Source: Collinsella sp. AM34-10 (lineage in GTDB: Bacteria; Actinomycetota; Coriobacteriia; Coriobacteriales; Coriobacteriaceae). From it: 64,000 nucleotides of DNA. Each line of letters begins with the position of its first letter. The first letter of the stretch is position 1. The translations under genes were made by a program, and so were the position numbers. The DNA lies in contig NZ_QSIL01000007.1 of assembly GCF_003469185.1 (NCBI RefSeq), positions 382 to 64,381 of the forward strand. The letters run 5' to 3'. Positions 8,472 through 17,457 of this stretch are shown here, piece after piece. The notes below the pieces were generated by a model. It did not search any database and was not told the origin of the DNA. It worked only from the letters and a program-made list of their open reading frames with translations.

Positions 8472-9059
8472 ATGGACCGCTATGCCGAGGTAACCCGCAA
8501 GACGGGCGAGACCGACATTGTCGTAAAGCTCGACCTGGACGGATCTGGCGTGTGCGATATCTCGACCGGCGTGCCGTTTTTCGACCACATACTCAACGCT
8601 TTTGGCCGCCATGGCCTGTTCGATCTGACGGTGCATGCGGTGGGCGACGTCGAGGTCGACGCGCACCACACCGTTGAGGACACGGGCATTGTGCTGGGCG
8701 AGGCGTTTTGCCAGGCGCTGGGCGACAAGGCGGGTATTACGCGCTTTGCCGACGCGGCGATCGCCATGGACGAGACACTCGTGATGGCCGCCGTGGATAT
8801 CTCGGGTCGCGGGCAGGCCTATTGCGAGCTGCCCGTGCCGACTGAGCGCGTGGGCAGCTTTGATACCGAGCTGGCCGTCGAGTTCTTCTATGCCTTTGCG
8901 CGCGATGCCAAGCTCACGCTGCACGTGCGCGAGCTGGCGGGCGGCAATTCGCACCACATTATCGAGGCCGCCTTTAAGGCCGTGGGCCGCACGATGCGCC
9001 GCGCCTGCGAACTCGATCCCCGCGTGCAGGGTATCCCCAGCACCAAGGGCTCGCTGTAA
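8472..9059 (+). CDS. hisB: Imidazoleglycerol-phosphate dehydratase
   Basis: A 195-residue monofunctional HisB. There is no fused histidinol-phosphatase, unlike the E. coli enzyme; that activity is supplied by the PHP gene after the operon. The manganese-binding signatures GVPFFDHILNAFGRHGLFD, DAHHTVEDTGI and GGNSHHIIEAAFKA are all present. It dehydrates imidazole-glycerol phosphate to imidazole-acetol phosphate. ATG 8472 follows immediately after the hisC stop, with AAGGAGGAG as its ribosome site. Confidence 0.97.
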   Translation: MDRYAEVTRKTGETDIVVKLDLDGSGVCDISTGVPFFDHILNAFGRHGLFDLTVHAVGDVEVDAHHTVEDTGIVLGEAFCQALGDKAGITRFADAAIAMDETLVMAAVDISGRGQAYCELPVPTERVGSFDTELAVEFFYAFARDAKLTLHVRELAGGNSHHIIEAAFKAVGRTMRRACELDPRVQGIPSTKGSL

Positions 9060-9072
9060 CCGTCACAAGGGT

Positions 9073-9113
9073 AAAACCACCACGAAGATGCCTGTCCTCT
9101 TTGTGGTGGTTTT
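9073..9113. terminator. Bidirectional terminator-like hairpin between hisB and hisH
   Basis: AAAACCACCAC at 9073-9083 pairs perfectly with GTGGTGGTTTT at 9103-9113, with a 19-nt loop. The stem is flanked by A on one side and T on the other, as in two-way terminators. It splits the his operon into hisZGDCB and hisHAFI-x-E. Confidence 0.6.
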
Positions 9114-9138
9114 GGATGATGAGAAGTGGAGGGGTCGC

Positions 9139-9840
9139 GTGGGCGAACCGAAGATCGTGGTGGTCGACTACCACAAGGGCAACTTGTCGAGCGTCGTGCG
9201 CGGGCTTGCGCGCGCCGGTGCTGCCGCCTGCACGTCGGACGATCCGGAGCAGATCCGCAACGCCGACGGCCTGGTCATCCCGGGCGTGGGTGCGTTCTAT
9301 GACGCGATCGCCTTTATGCGTCAGAGCGGCGAGGAGGTGGCCGTGCTCGATGCCGTTGCCGCCGGAACTCCGCTGCTCGGCATCTGCCTGGGCCTTCAGC
9401 TGTTTTTTGAGCGCGGCAACGAGGGCGTGCCTGCGAACGAGGACGCGGACGCGGACGACGATGCCTCCGAGCAGGCCGGTGGTCCCTGGGTCGATGGCCT
9501 GGGCATCATGCGTGGCTCGTGCACGCACCTGGAGTCGAGCCGTCTGAAGGTCCCGCACGTGGGCTGGGACCAGGTGCGCATGACGCCCGCCGGTGCGGCC
9601 GATCCGTTGCTTGCCGGTTTTGCCGAGGGCGCCAACATGTATTTCACTCACAGCTACGCGGTGGCCGACGACGTCGATGCCGCCGATGTGTTGGCGCGCA
9701 CGCACTATACACGGAGCTTCCCGTGCATCGTGCGCCACGGCAACGTGTGGGGCTGCCAGTTCCATCCCGAGAAATCCTCTGCGCTGGGTCAGCGCATCCT
9801 TAAGAACTTCGTGAGCATCGTCGAGGGGGCCGGCCGATGA
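9139..9840 (+). CDS. hisH: Imidazole glycerol phosphate synthase, glutaminase subunit
   Basis: A 233-residue class I glutamine amidotransferase. It releases ammonia from glutamine for HisF. I take the GTG at 9139 as start because GTGGAGGGG precedes it with 5-base spacing and the protein then begins VGEPKIVVVDYHKGNLSS. The nucleophile Cys is in PLLGICLGLQLF, and the His and Glu of the triad are in CQFHPEKSS. An acidic insertion rich in Asp and Glu near residues 95-112 is not usual for the family. Its stop overlaps the hisA start in ATGA. Confidence 0.95.
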   Translation: MGEPKIVVVDYHKGNLSSVVRGLARAGAAACTSDDPEQIRNADGLVIPGVGAFYDAIAFMRQSGEEVAVLDAVAAGTPLLGICLGLQLFFERGNEGVPANEDADADDDASEQAGGPWVDGLGIMRGSCTHLESSRLKVPHVGWDQVRMTPAGAADPLLAGFAEGANMYFTHSYAVADDVDAADVLARTHYTRSFPCIVRHGNVWGCQFHPEKSSALGQRILKNFVSIVEGAGR

Positions 9841-10580
9841 TTCTGTTTCCCGCAATCGATTTGATCGGCGGCAAGGTCGTGCGCCTGGAGCGCGGCGACC
9901 GGAGCCGCTGTAAGGTGTATTCTGACGACCCCGTGGCCGTTGCCCGCTCCTTTGCCGAGCAGGGCGCGAGCTGGGTGCACGTCGTCGACCTGTCCGCTGC
10001 CTTTGGCGAGGACGAGGACGCGTGCGCTGCCAACTTGGCAGCGATTAAGGCCATCTGCGGCGTCGACGGTCTGTCCGCGGACGTGGGCGGCGGCGTTCGT
10101 TCGCTCGCGCGCATCGACGAGCTGGCCGGCTACGGCGCGCGTCGCATCGCGCTAGGCACGGTGCTCGTGACCGAGCCGGGATTTGCCGAGGTGGCGGCGC
10201 AAGGCTTTGGCGAGTTACTGGTGGCAGACATTGCCGCCCGTGACGGCCAGGTCAAGGTGAATGGTTGGCGCGACGGCGCGGGTGTGGCGCTCGACGACGC
10301 CGTGGCGCAGCTCACCGAGCTGGGCTTTAAGCATCTGGTGTATACCGACATCGCGCGCGATGGCATGCAGACGGGCATCGACGTGGCGGCGTATCGCCAT
10401 GTGGCCGAGGTCGCGGGCTTTCCCGTCGTGGCTTCGGGCGGCATCTCGATGCTCGACGATATCCGCGCACTGGCCGCGGTGGGCGAGGATGCCATCGAGG
10501 GTGCCATTACCGGTCGTGCGCTCTACGAGGGCAACTTTACGCTGGCCCAGGCGTTGGCCGCCGCCCGAGGGAAGGAGTAG
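9837..10580 (+). CDS. hisA: Phosphoribosyl-ProFAR isomerase (HisA)
   Basis: A 247-residue TIM-barrel enzyme that isomerises ProFAR to PRFAR. FPAIDLIGGKVVRL and ADVGGGVRS at the start, YTDIARDGMQTG and VVASGGISMLDD later are HisA signatures, with the catalytic Asp pair in AIDL and TDIARDG. It overlaps hisH by four bases. In some actinobacteria the same protein (PriA) also serves tryptophan synthesis. Whether that holds here cannot be told without knowing if trpF is present elsewhere. Confidence 0.95.
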   Translation: MILFPAIDLIGGKVVRLERGDRSRCKVYSDDPVAVARSFAEQGASWVHVVDLSAAFGEDEDACAANLAAIKAICGVDGLSADVGGGVRSLARIDELAGYGARRIALGTVLVTEPGFAEVAAQGFGELLVADIAARDGQVKVNGWRDGAGVALDDAVAQLTELGFKHLVYTDIARDGMQTGIDVAAYRHVAEVAGFPVVASGGISMLDDIRALAAVGEDAIEGAITGRALYEGNFTLAQALAAARGKE

Positions 10581-10583
10581 CCC

Positions 10584-11366
10584 ATGCTTGCCAAACGCGT
10601 GATTCCCTGTCTGGATGTTAAGGACGGCCGCGTGGTCAAGGGCGTCAACTTTGTGAGCCTGCGCGATGCTGGCGATCCGGTGGAGCTGGCGCGCGCCTAC
10701 GATCGCGAGGGTGCAGACGAGGTCGTCTTCCTGGACATTACCGCGACGAGCGACAACCGCGCGACGACCATCGAGATGGCGGCGCACGCGGCCGAGGAGC
10801 TCGCTATTCCCTATACCGTGGGCGGCGGTTTCCGCGACTTGGCGGGCATGCGAACCATGGTTGCCGCCGGTGCCGACAAGGTGTCGCTTAACTCTGCCGC
10901 CGTGCGCGATCCGTCGTTGATCAGCCAGGCCGCCGCGGCGTTTGGCAGCCAGGCCGTGGTCGTGGCGATTGATGCCAAGCGCGTGGGCCTGCCCGGTCAG
11001 CCGGATGCCGACAAGTGGGAGGTCTTCACGGCGGGCGGTCGCAACGCCACGGGTATCGATGCGGTGGCGTGGGCCGAGGAAGCGGCTCGTCGCGGCGCCG
11101 GTGAGATCTTGCTCACCAGCATGGATCGCGACGGCACCAAGGCTGGCTTCGACCTGGCACTCACCCGCGCCGTGGCGCGCGCGGTGCCGATCCCGGTGAT
11201 CGCAAGCGGCGGCGTGGGCACGCTCGAGCATTTTGCCGAGGGCGTGATCGAGGGCGAGGCCGATGCCGTGCTGGCGGCCAGCGTCTTTCACTTTGGAACT
11301 TTCAGCATTCGCCAGGTGAAGGAGTATATGGCCAGCCAAGGCATCCCTGTGAGGCTGGACTTCTAG
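10584..11366 (+). CDS. hisF: Imidazole glycerol phosphate synthase, cyclase subunit
   Basis: A 260-residue TIM barrel that uses ammonia from HisH to turn PRFAR into imidazole-glycerol phosphate and [23 protein letters not shown] opens the protein; [20 protein letters not shown] and [12 protein letters not shown] follow, giving the catalytic Asp residues at the expected places. ATG 10584 is preceded by GGGAAGGAG. A large imperfect hairpin separates it from hisI. Confidence 0.97.
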   Translation: MLAKRVIPCLDVKDGRVVKGVNFVSLRDAGDPVELARAYDREGADEVVFLDITATSDNRATTIEMAAHAAEELAIPYTVGGGFRDLAGMRTMVAAGADKVSLNSAAVRDPSLISQAAAAFGSQAVVVAIDAKRVGLPGQPDADKWEVFTAGGRNATGIDAVAWAEEAARRGAGEILLTSMDRDGTKAGFDLALTRAVARAVPIPVIASGGVGTLEHFAEGVIEGEADAVLAASVFHFGTFSIRQVKEYMASQGIPVRLDF

Positions 11367-11379
11367 TGCTGCGGCTTGC

Positions 11380-11465
11380 CCAGGCACCGCATCTTGCCGC
11401 TCAAACCGTCGCTCGCGTACCAAAGTACGCGTCGCTCCTCTTTCGCGGCAACCTGCGGCACCTGG
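11380..11465. repeat. Nested palindromic element between hisF and hisI
   Basis: Three nested inverted pairs share one centre: CCAGGCACCGCA (11380-11391) with TGCGGCACCTGG (11454-11465), TTGCCGC (11394-11400) with GCGGCAA (11445-11451), and GCGTAC (11415-11420) with GTACGC (11425-11430). It could be a mobile palindromic repeat or an RNA processing site. The gap between hisF and hisI has no other content. Confidence 0.55.
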
Positions 11466-11513
11466 ACAACCCTCGCCGACCTGTGGGATTTCGTTTGTTA
11501 CTTGGGAGAAATG

Positions 11514-11855
11514 ATGACTGAGGTAATAAATGCTACCGAGCTTAAATACGACGCCCGCGGGCTGATTCCTTGCGTGGTTCAGCAGCATGACACCGGTGAG
11601 GTGCTTATGGTTGCTTGGATGAACGAGGAATCGGTGGGGCTGACGCTCAAGACCGGGACCACGTGGTTTTGGAGCCGCAGCCGCCAGGAGCTCTGGAACA
11701 AGGGCGCGACGAGCGGCAACATGCAAGCGGTCAAGGAGCTTTGGGCCGACTGCGATAGCGATACGCTGCTGGTCAAGGTCGACTCTCCGGGCCCGGCTTG
11801 CCACACCGGCAACCGTACCTGCTTCTTTAAGCGCGTGGAAGGGGGAGTGCGATGA
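11514..11855 (+). CDS. hisI: Phosphoribosyl-AMP cyclohydrolase
   Basis: A 113-residue single-function HisI that opens the purine ring of PR-AMP. The family motifs are clear: [42 protein letters not shown] and [13 protein letters not shown], which hold the zinc and magnesium ligands. Two adjacent ATGs (11511 and 11514) lie after TTGGGAGAA; the second has the better spacing. HisE is a separate gene two positions downstream, not fused. Confidence 0.95.
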   Translation: MTEVINATELKYDARGLIPCVVQQHDTGEVLMVAWMNEESVGLTLKTGTTWFWSRSRQELWNKGATSGNMQAVKELWADCDSDTLLVKVDSPGPACHTGNRTCFFKRVEGGVR

Positions 11856-12079
11856 AAGTCGTGACGCCGTTCGAGGTCGCCGAATGCAACACCGAGCTCC
11901 TCCGCGCGGGCGTGCCATGCCGCGTGCACCTGACTGATGCCTGCGGGGCGCAGTCGCTTTGGCTCGAGGCCGAGAAGGAAAGGCTCGATGAGGCCCATGC
12001 CGTCATCGTCGAGTTCTTTGAGAAAAAGGGCGCAAAGCCTCGGTTCGATGAGGCCGGTACCTACTTTACGCTGCAGTAA
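11852..12079 (+). CDS. Small protein of unknown function inside the his operon
   Basis: A 75-residue soluble protein, beginning [17 protein letters not shown] and containing [13 protein letters not shown] and an acidic helix. It overlaps the hisI stop by four bases and is followed 15 bp later by hisE, so it is surely co-transcribed. It resembles small proteins carrying an RDAC/TDAC-type motif that I have seen described only as conserved. Its link to histidine synthesis is by position only. No catalytic motif is evident, and the two Cys residues (in AECN and DACG) could bind a metal. Confidence 0.75.
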   Translation: MKVVTPFEVAECNTELLRAGVPCRVHLTDACGAQSLWLEAEKERLDEAHAVIVEFFEKKGAKPRFDEAGTYFTLQ

Positions 12080-12094
12080 CGAGAGGAAATAACC

Positions 12095-12412
12095 ATGGGA
12101 GTCAGAACAGCTAACGTGCAGCCGGGAAACATCGGTGAGACGCTGACGGGACTGGCCGAGGTGATTCACAGTCGTCGCGACGCATCGCCGCAGGAGAGCT
12201 ATACCGCGCGTCTGCTGACCGACGTCGAGGACGAGCTGCTCAAGAAGCTTGCCGAGGAGGCGAGCGAGGTGATCATGGCCTGCAAGGATAACGACCACGA
12301 TCACATCCGCTACGAGGCCGGCGACCTGATCTACCACCTGCTCGTGACGCTCGAGCGCTACGGCATCACCCTCGACGAACTGGCCGGCGAACTCAACGCC
12401 CGCCGCCGCTAG
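12095..12412 (+). CDS. hisE: Phosphoribosyl-ATP pyrophosphatase
   Basis: A 105-residue HisE of the MazG-like all-alpha fold. It cleaves pyrophosphate from PR-ATP, the second step of histidine synthesis. ESYTARLLTDVEDELLKKL and EEASEVIMACKDND hold the Glu-rich metal site, and YEAGDLIYHLLVTLE completes it. ATG 12095 follows GAGAGGAAA. It is the last gene of the operon; the next gene is convergent, 27 bp on. Confidence 0.95.
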   Translation: MGVRTANVQPGNIGETLTGLAEVIHSRRDASPQESYTARLLTDVEDELLKKLAEEASEVIMACKDNDHDHIRYEAGDLIYHLLVTLERYGITLDELAGELNARRR

Positions 12413-12439
12413 TCATTGGGGACGTTCTTAAACGACTAG

Positions 12440-13351
12440 TTAGGCGAGGGGCGTGGATTCCCATTCGCCGGTGGGGTGGGGGATATCGAAGGCCCGGTAG
12501 CCGCAGTCGTAGGCGTGGGCCTGGGCCTCGCGGATGTTCCAGCAGATGTCGCAGGCGCGGTGCGCGTCCGAGCCAAAGGTGATGGGCACCTCGGCATGGG
12601 CGAAGCGGCGCAACAGCCCGGTCGCGGGGTAGTAATCGTCGAGCCCCTTGCGCGGTGCGGCGGTCGAGACCTCAACGCGGCGACCCGTATCGTGGGCGCA
12701 TTCGGCCATCTGCTCCCAAAACGGCGCGGGGTCAAAGTCGGGTGCAAAGCCGTCCTTCGAAAAGCGCATGACCAGGTCGGGATGGGCCATCGCGTCAAAG
12801 TTGAGTGAGCTTTCGCAAGCACGGCACCAGTCGTCGACGTAGCACTCCCACACGCCGCGCACGCCTAAGTTTTCCCAAACATGCAAGTTGGTATCGTCGT
12901 CGATCCAACCGCAAAGGGAATCGGGTGTATCGGGGCGCGCGACGTCCTCTGTCCCTGCCGTGCCCGCGGCGCCTGCCGCAATATCGCCCGGGTTGCCAAT
13001 CCAGTGCACGCTGCCCAGACGTACGACGGCGCCCTGGGACCAGTGCTCTACCAAGGGCTCGCAGCCCTCGTACCAATCGCATTCAAAACCGTAGATAAAG
13101 GTGAGCTCCGGCGCAATCTGCGCGGCGAGTTTGCGGGCGTCCTCAAAGGCCAAACGATGTGCCGGCAAGTCGCCCTCGACGACCTGCACCTCGCAGTTAG
13201 CATCCATACTGGCGGGCAGGGTAAGGTGGTCGGTCGAGACCATGACGCGGCAGCCGGCGGCAGCAGCGGCACGGACGTTGTCCTCGAACGAGGCGTGCCC
13301 GTCCGAGAACGAGGTATGAGTATGGCAATCGACCAGCGGGCAGGCGGGCAT
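12440..13351 (-). CDS. hisK: Histidinol-phosphatase, PHP family
   Basis: A 303-residue PHP-domain phosphatase. The start at 13351 (MPACPLVDCHTHTSF) has CAAAGGAG upstream. Metal ligands are visible in DCHTHTSFSDG, STDHLTLP, GFECDWYEG, MAHPDLVMRF and FGSDAHRACD. It hydrolyses histidinol phosphate, the one step missing from the adjacent operon because HisB is monofunctional. It is transcribed towards the operon and ends 27 bp from hisE. Its substrate is an inference, as other PHP phosphoesterases look alike, but the location makes it likely. Confidence 0.85.
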   Translation of the reverse strand: MPACPLVDCHTHTSFSDGHASFEDNVRAAAAAGCRVMVSTDHLTLPASMDANCEVQVVEGDLPAHRLAFEDARKLAAQIAPELTFIYGFECDWYEGCEPLVEHWSQGAVVRLGSVHWIGNPGDIAAGAAGTAGTEDVARPDTPDSLCGWIDDDTNLHVWENLGVRGVWECYVDDWCRACESSLNFDAMAHPDLVMRFSKDGFAPDFDPAPFWEQMAECAHDTGRRVEVSTAAPRKGLDDYYPATGLLRRFAHAEVPITFGSDAHRACDICWNIREAQAHAYDCGYRAFDIPHPTGEWESTPLA

Positions 13352-13471
13352 GGCGACTCCTTTGCATTTGGTGAATCCGCTCCATTGTAATGGCGCAGCT
13401 CTCAACACGCCGCGCACGCCGGGTGCCGAAATCGAGTGGAAAGGCGGGGCGGCGCGTGCCGGCGCCGGCGA

Positions 13472-13891
13472 CTACTTGCTTCGTGCCGCCGCGCGTTTGG
13501 CCTGCACTGTTACCATCGCGTGTCTCACGGCGGTGATGGGGCGATAGCGGATCATACGCGGTCCCGACCAACGCATAACCTCGCGGATCTTCTCGCGCAT
13601 GGCAGGCCGGTAACAATGCGAAGGACATGCCGAGCAAAATGTCTTGGTGCCCATGTGCGGGCAGTGCTCAATGCGCGCGATGGCGTATTTCTGCAGCTCG
13701 GCGCATTCGGGGCAGAGCGTAATGGTTCGAAGGCCGAGTTTCACGCGCACGGACTCATCGCCGCCAGCCTGTTCGACCACATGCCCGCCGCCATGATGCC
13801 CACGACACCACAGCGCAATCATCTGCGACACCATTTGGGCCTCACGCTCACGTTTGCGTGCTAGCTCCGGTGTGTCGACTGGGCGCGCCAT
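13472..13891 (-). CDS. ygbA: YgbA-like protein (nitrous-oxide-stimulated promoter family)
   Basis: A 139-residue Cys-rich protein. MIALWCRGHH, LCPECAELQKYAIAR, CPHMGTKTFCSACPSHCY and VMRWSGPRM match the family named after E. coli YgbA, induced by nitrosative stress. The five or more conserved Cys residues suggest an iron or zinc site. Its ATG shares one base with the TAA stop of the double ABC exporter upstream, so the two are co-translated. If that exporter is CydDC-like, a shared role in thiol or nitrosative stress fits, but this is inference. Confidence 0.8.
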   Translation of the reverse strand: MARPVDTPELARKREREAQMVSQMIALWCRGHHGGGHVVEQAGGDESVRVKLGLRTITLCPECAELQKYAIARIEHCPHMGTKTFCSACPSHCYRPAMREKIREVMRWSGPRMIRYRPITAVRHAMVTVQAKRAAARSK

Positions 13892-16800
13892 TAGCTCAGC
13901 CTCCCGTGCTCGACCGAAAGCGAGAAATCGGCAAACGCGCAGGTGCTGGCACGGTGGCTTACGAGCACAATGGTCTTGCCGCGGCGCTTGAGCTCGTCAA
14001 CGGCCTGCATTACGGCTGCCTCGTTGAGAGCGTCAAGTGCGCTGGTGGGCTCGTCGAGCAAGATGAAAGGCGCGTCGTTGAGGAAGATGCGCGCAAGGCC
14101 GATGCGCTGGCGCTCGCCGCCCGAAAGCGAGTCGCCCAGCTCGGCAACGGGCGTGTCGAGACCCTGCGGCAGGCGGTCGATGAGGGCGGTAAGCGAAGCG
14201 GAGCGGCAAGCGTCGAGCAGCTCGGCATCGGTGGCGCTGGCGTGCGCAACCAGCAGATTCTCGCGTACGGTGCCGCAGAACAGATGTGTGTCCTGGGTCA
14301 TATAGGCCTCGTGGCTGCGTAGGCTCGCCGTGTTGATGTGGCGGGCATCGACGCCGTTCACCGTGATGGTGCCAGCTGCGGGGTCCCAAAAACGCATGAG
14401 CAGCTTAAGCAGCGTCGACTTGCCCGAGCCCGAGCGCCCCATGATGCAGGTCATGGTACCGGGCGCAAAGGTGCAGGTCACGTCGTCGAGGATGAGACTC
14501 GCAGCGGTGTCGTTCGCGATCTGCTCCGTGGCGTCCGCACCGCCCGCGTCCACGCCGCCCGCATAACTAAAGCTCACATGCTCGGCTGCGGCGCCGGCAA
14601 ACTCAACGTCCTGTCCGTCGGCGACCTCGGCGCACTGGGGCTGCTCGTCGAGCAAATCGAGCACGCGTGCGCCCGAGGCGAGCGTCTCCTGCAGTGAGGC
14701 ACCCAGGCGGCTCACGGCCATCACCGAGCCAAACGACGACACAAAGGTAAAGACGGCGACAAACGCTGCGGCAAAGTCAATCGTTCCCGCAGCCACCAGC
14801 TGCAGCGCACGCCCGAGCATCACCAGATTAGCCACAAGAATAAGCGCATCGGCTACGGCCTCGCTGACCGCCTGGCGGCGCTTGAGGCGCGCGTCCACGG
14901 CGCCGACTTGCTCGGTCAGCTTGCCCAGGGCACGGCTGCGATCGGTGCCACCGGCAAACTGGATGGTCTCGCCCGCGCCGCGCAGACTGTCGAGTACAAA
15001 GGCGCCCAGCTTACCGGCGCCCTCGCGGCTCTGGCGGCCGGTGGTGCCGCATGCCTTGGCCGAGGTCAGGGGCAGCAGCACGCCCAGGACCGCGTAGGCC
15101 ACGAGCGCGATGCCCGCGAGCTCGGGGCTCACAGCCAGCAAAAAGCCCTCAAACACAACGGTGCAGACCAGAGCTATGGCAATGGGCGAGATGGTGTGCG
15201 CGTAGAAGACCTCGAGCAGCTCGATATCCGAGGTGACCAGGCTCACGAGCTCGCCCTTGCCGCGGCCCTCGAGCTTGGCGGGGGCGAGCTGGCGCAGGGC
15301 GCCAAACACCAGGTCGCGAATGTGTGCGAGCAGACGGAATGCGATGTAATGGTTGCAGAGCTGCTCGCCGTAGTGGAGCGGCCCGCGTGCGATGCCGCAG
15401 GCGGCACAGGCCGCGCATGCTGCGATCAGACCAAGCCCCAAGGCGTTGCGGCCCAGCGCGGCCATAAGGCCGAGGGCGCCAAAGGCCGGCACGAACGCGG
15501 CGGTGAGCATGCCAATGCTGCCCAGCGCGACGGCTAGCACAAGCCAGCCGGCAAGCGGTCGGACGAGCCCCATCATGCGCCACATGATGGACGGCGCCGA
15601 GCGACGGGCGCGGCCGGAGTCAGGCGCCGCGGTAGCGGAAGACGAGCCGGCACCGTTGAGGCCATCGGTACAGGCAGCGCTGCTGTCAACAGCCTCAACC
15701 GCGCCGGCATCCTCGGCACCACCCTCCGCATACGCATATGCCGAGAGCTGCTCCTGGCTGTTCCACATGCGCGCATAGGTGCCCGCGCCCGATAGGAGCT
15801 CATCATGGGTGCCGCGCTCGGCAATGCGACCGCGCTCCAGCACCAGAATCTGATCGGCGTCCACGGTTGTCGACAGGCGGTGTGCCACCACAATTACAGT
15901 GTGCCCGCCGGCGAGCGATGCAATGACCTCGCCGATTGCGGCTTCGCTTGCGGCATCGACGTTGCTCGTAGCCTCGTCAAACACATAGATCGGCGAGTCG
16001 TGCAGCAGGGCGCGTGCCATGCACACGCGCTGGCGCTGGCCACCCGAAAGGTTGGTGCCGCCCTCGTTAATCACCATGTCGAGCCCGCCGTTGGCCTGCA
16101 CAAAGGCCGCCACGCGCGTGCGGCCGAGCGCGCGCAAAAGCTCGGCGTCGGTGGCGTTGGGCTGGGCGAGCAACAGGTTGTCGCGCAGGGTGCCGGCAAA
16201 CAGGTAGCCGTTGGTGGGCACCAGCGTGACGGCGCGCATGAGTGAGGTGGCCGTGGCATCGCGCAGTTCAACGCCGCCAATGCGCACGCTGCCGCGGTAG
16301 GCGCCCTTGCGGCCCGAGATAATCCCCGCGAGCGTGGACTTGCCGCCGCCGCTTTCGCCCACGAGTGCCACGAGCGAGCCGTGCGCAATGGTCGCGCTGG
16401 CGCTGTCCAGCACCGTGCGGTCGCCGTATGCATAGCTCACGCCCGCGAGCTCGATATTGCCGCGACCGTCAAGCTCAACATCGCCGCGCTCGGGCTCGGG
16501 CGTATCCAAAATGCCAAACATGCGGCGCGAGGCGGCCATGCCGTTCATGGCCGTGTGGAACAGCGATCCCAGGCGGCGCATAGGCAAAAAGAACTCCTGC
16601 GACAGAAAGACGATGAGGAAGGCAGCCTCAAAGCCAATCTTGCCCGTGGCGAGCTGCAGCGTGGCTACGATAATGCCGAGCGCGGCGCCCATATAGACGA
16701 CCAGGTCCATAACGCAAATGGAGCGCAGCTGCATCACCAGCAGGCGCATGGTCGCTGTGCGGAAACGCTCGGACTCGGCGTTGATGCGCTCGTGCCAGCT

Positions 16801-17457
16801 GCGATCGGCCTGGTAGACCTTAAGGGTGGTGAGACCCTGCACGGCCTCCAGGAACATGCCGCCCAGATCGACATAGCTGCCCCAGTACTCGGCACCGATC
16901 TTTTTGGCGTTGCGCATGACCATCATGATGGAGACGGGGATGACCGGAACGCAGGCGAGCAGCAGCGCGGCGGGAAGACCCGCCTGGCCCACGAGCAGTA
17001 CAAACAGCGTGATGGGTGCCAAGCCGGCAAAGAAGAGCTGCGGCAGGTAACCGCCAAAGTACACCTGGAGTTGCGTGGCGCCCTCGACGCTGGTCTGGAC
17101 GGCCTCGGCGGTGGGGGCGGTTTCGGTGTAGGAGGGGCCGAGTGCGGTGAGCTTGTCGTAGACGAGCGAGCGCACGCGGCGGACGGCCTCGAACGCGGCC
17201 TTGTCGCCGGCGCGTTGGGCCAGGTAGATGGAGGCGGCGCGCACGATGATGGCGGCGGCGAGCGGCAGGGCCGCCTGTGCGAGGGCATCGACGGCGAGCG
17301 CGGCGGAAAGACCGTTCGTGACGATGCCGCCCAAGATGCGCGCAAGCATCCACATCACCGTGATGTTTGCCATGAGCGCGATCCACTTAAACAGGACGCT
17401 TGCCATAATGTAGGGCGTTGCCTGCGGAACCAGGGAGAAGAGCCGCTTCTCGAACAT
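13891..17457 (-). CDS. Fused double ABC exporter, CydD-CydC-like, 1188 residues
   Basis: One polypeptide carries two complete exporter units: membrane domain 1 (about 15-300), ATPase 1 (about 330-560, Walker A GESGGGKST, signature LSGGQRQR, Walker B YVFDEATSN), a low-complexity linker (about 575-625), membrane domain 2 (about 630-900) and ATPase 2 (Walker A GRSGSGKST, signature LSGGERQR, Walker B FILLDEPTSALD). CydDC normally is two genes exporting thiols (cysteine, glutathione) for cytochrome bd assembly; no cydAB is seen here. The ribosome site AGGAGG lies just before the ATG at 17457. It may instead be another heterodimeric-type exporter in fused form. Confidence 0.85.
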   Translation of the reverse strand: MFEKRLFSLVPQATPYIMASVLFKWIALMANITVMWMLARILGGIVTNGLSAALAVDALAQAALPLAAAIIVRAASIYLAQRAGDKAAFEAVRRVRSLVYDKLTALGPSYTETAPTAEAVQTSVEGATQLQVYFGGYLPQLFFAGLAPITLFVLLVGQAGLPAALLLACVPVIPVSIMMVMRNAKKIGAEYWGSYVDLGGMFLEAVQGLTTLKVYQADRSWHERINAESERFRTATMRLLVMQLRSICVMDLVVYMGAALGIIVATLQLATGKIGFEAAFLIVFLSQEFFLPMRRLGSLFHTAMNGMAASRRMFGILDTPEPERGDVELDGRGNIELAGVSYAYGDRTVLDSASATIAHGSLVALVGESGGGKSTLAGIISGRKGAYRGSVRIGGVELRDATATSLMRAVTLVPTNGYLFAGTLRDNLLLAQPNATDAELLRALGRTRVAAFVQANGGLDMVINEGGTNLSGGQRQRVCMARALLHDSPIYVFDEATSNVDAASEAAIGEVIASLAGGHTVIVVAHRLSTTVDADQILVLERGRIAERGTHDELLSGAGTYARMWNSQEQLSAYAYAEGGAEDAGAVEAVDSSAACTDGLNGAGSSSATAAPDSGRARRSAPSIMWRMMGLVRPLAGWLVLAVALGSIGMLTAAFVPAFGALGLMAALGRNALGLGLIAACAACAACGIARGPLHYGEQLCNHYIAFRLLAHIRDLVFGALRQLAPAKLEGRGKGELVSLVTSDIELLEVFYAHTISPIAIALVCTVVFEGFLLAVSPELAGIALVAYAVLGVLLPLTSAKACGTTGRQSREGAGKLGAFVLDSLRGAGETIQFAGGTDRSRALGKLTEQVGAVDARLKRRQAVSEAVADALILVANLVMLGRALQLVAAGTIDFAAAFVAVFTFVSSFGSVMAVSRLGASLQETLASGARVLDLLDEQPQCAEVADGQDVEFAGAAAEHVSFSYAGGVDAGGADATEQIANDTAASLILDDVTCTFAPGTMTCIMGRSGSGKSTLLKLLMRFWDPAAGTITVNGVDARHINTASLRSHEAYMTQDTHLFCGTVRENLLVAHASATDAELLDACRSASLTALIDRLPQGLDTPVAELGDSLSGGERQRIGLARIFLNDAPFILLDEPTSALDALNEAAVMQAVDELKRRGKTIVLVSHRASTCAFADFSLSVEHGRLS

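Noticed and set aside
10215..11918. A 567-residue frame antisense to hisA, hisF and hisI
   Set aside because: It is a shadow of three conserved enzymes and rich in Arg, His and Gln.
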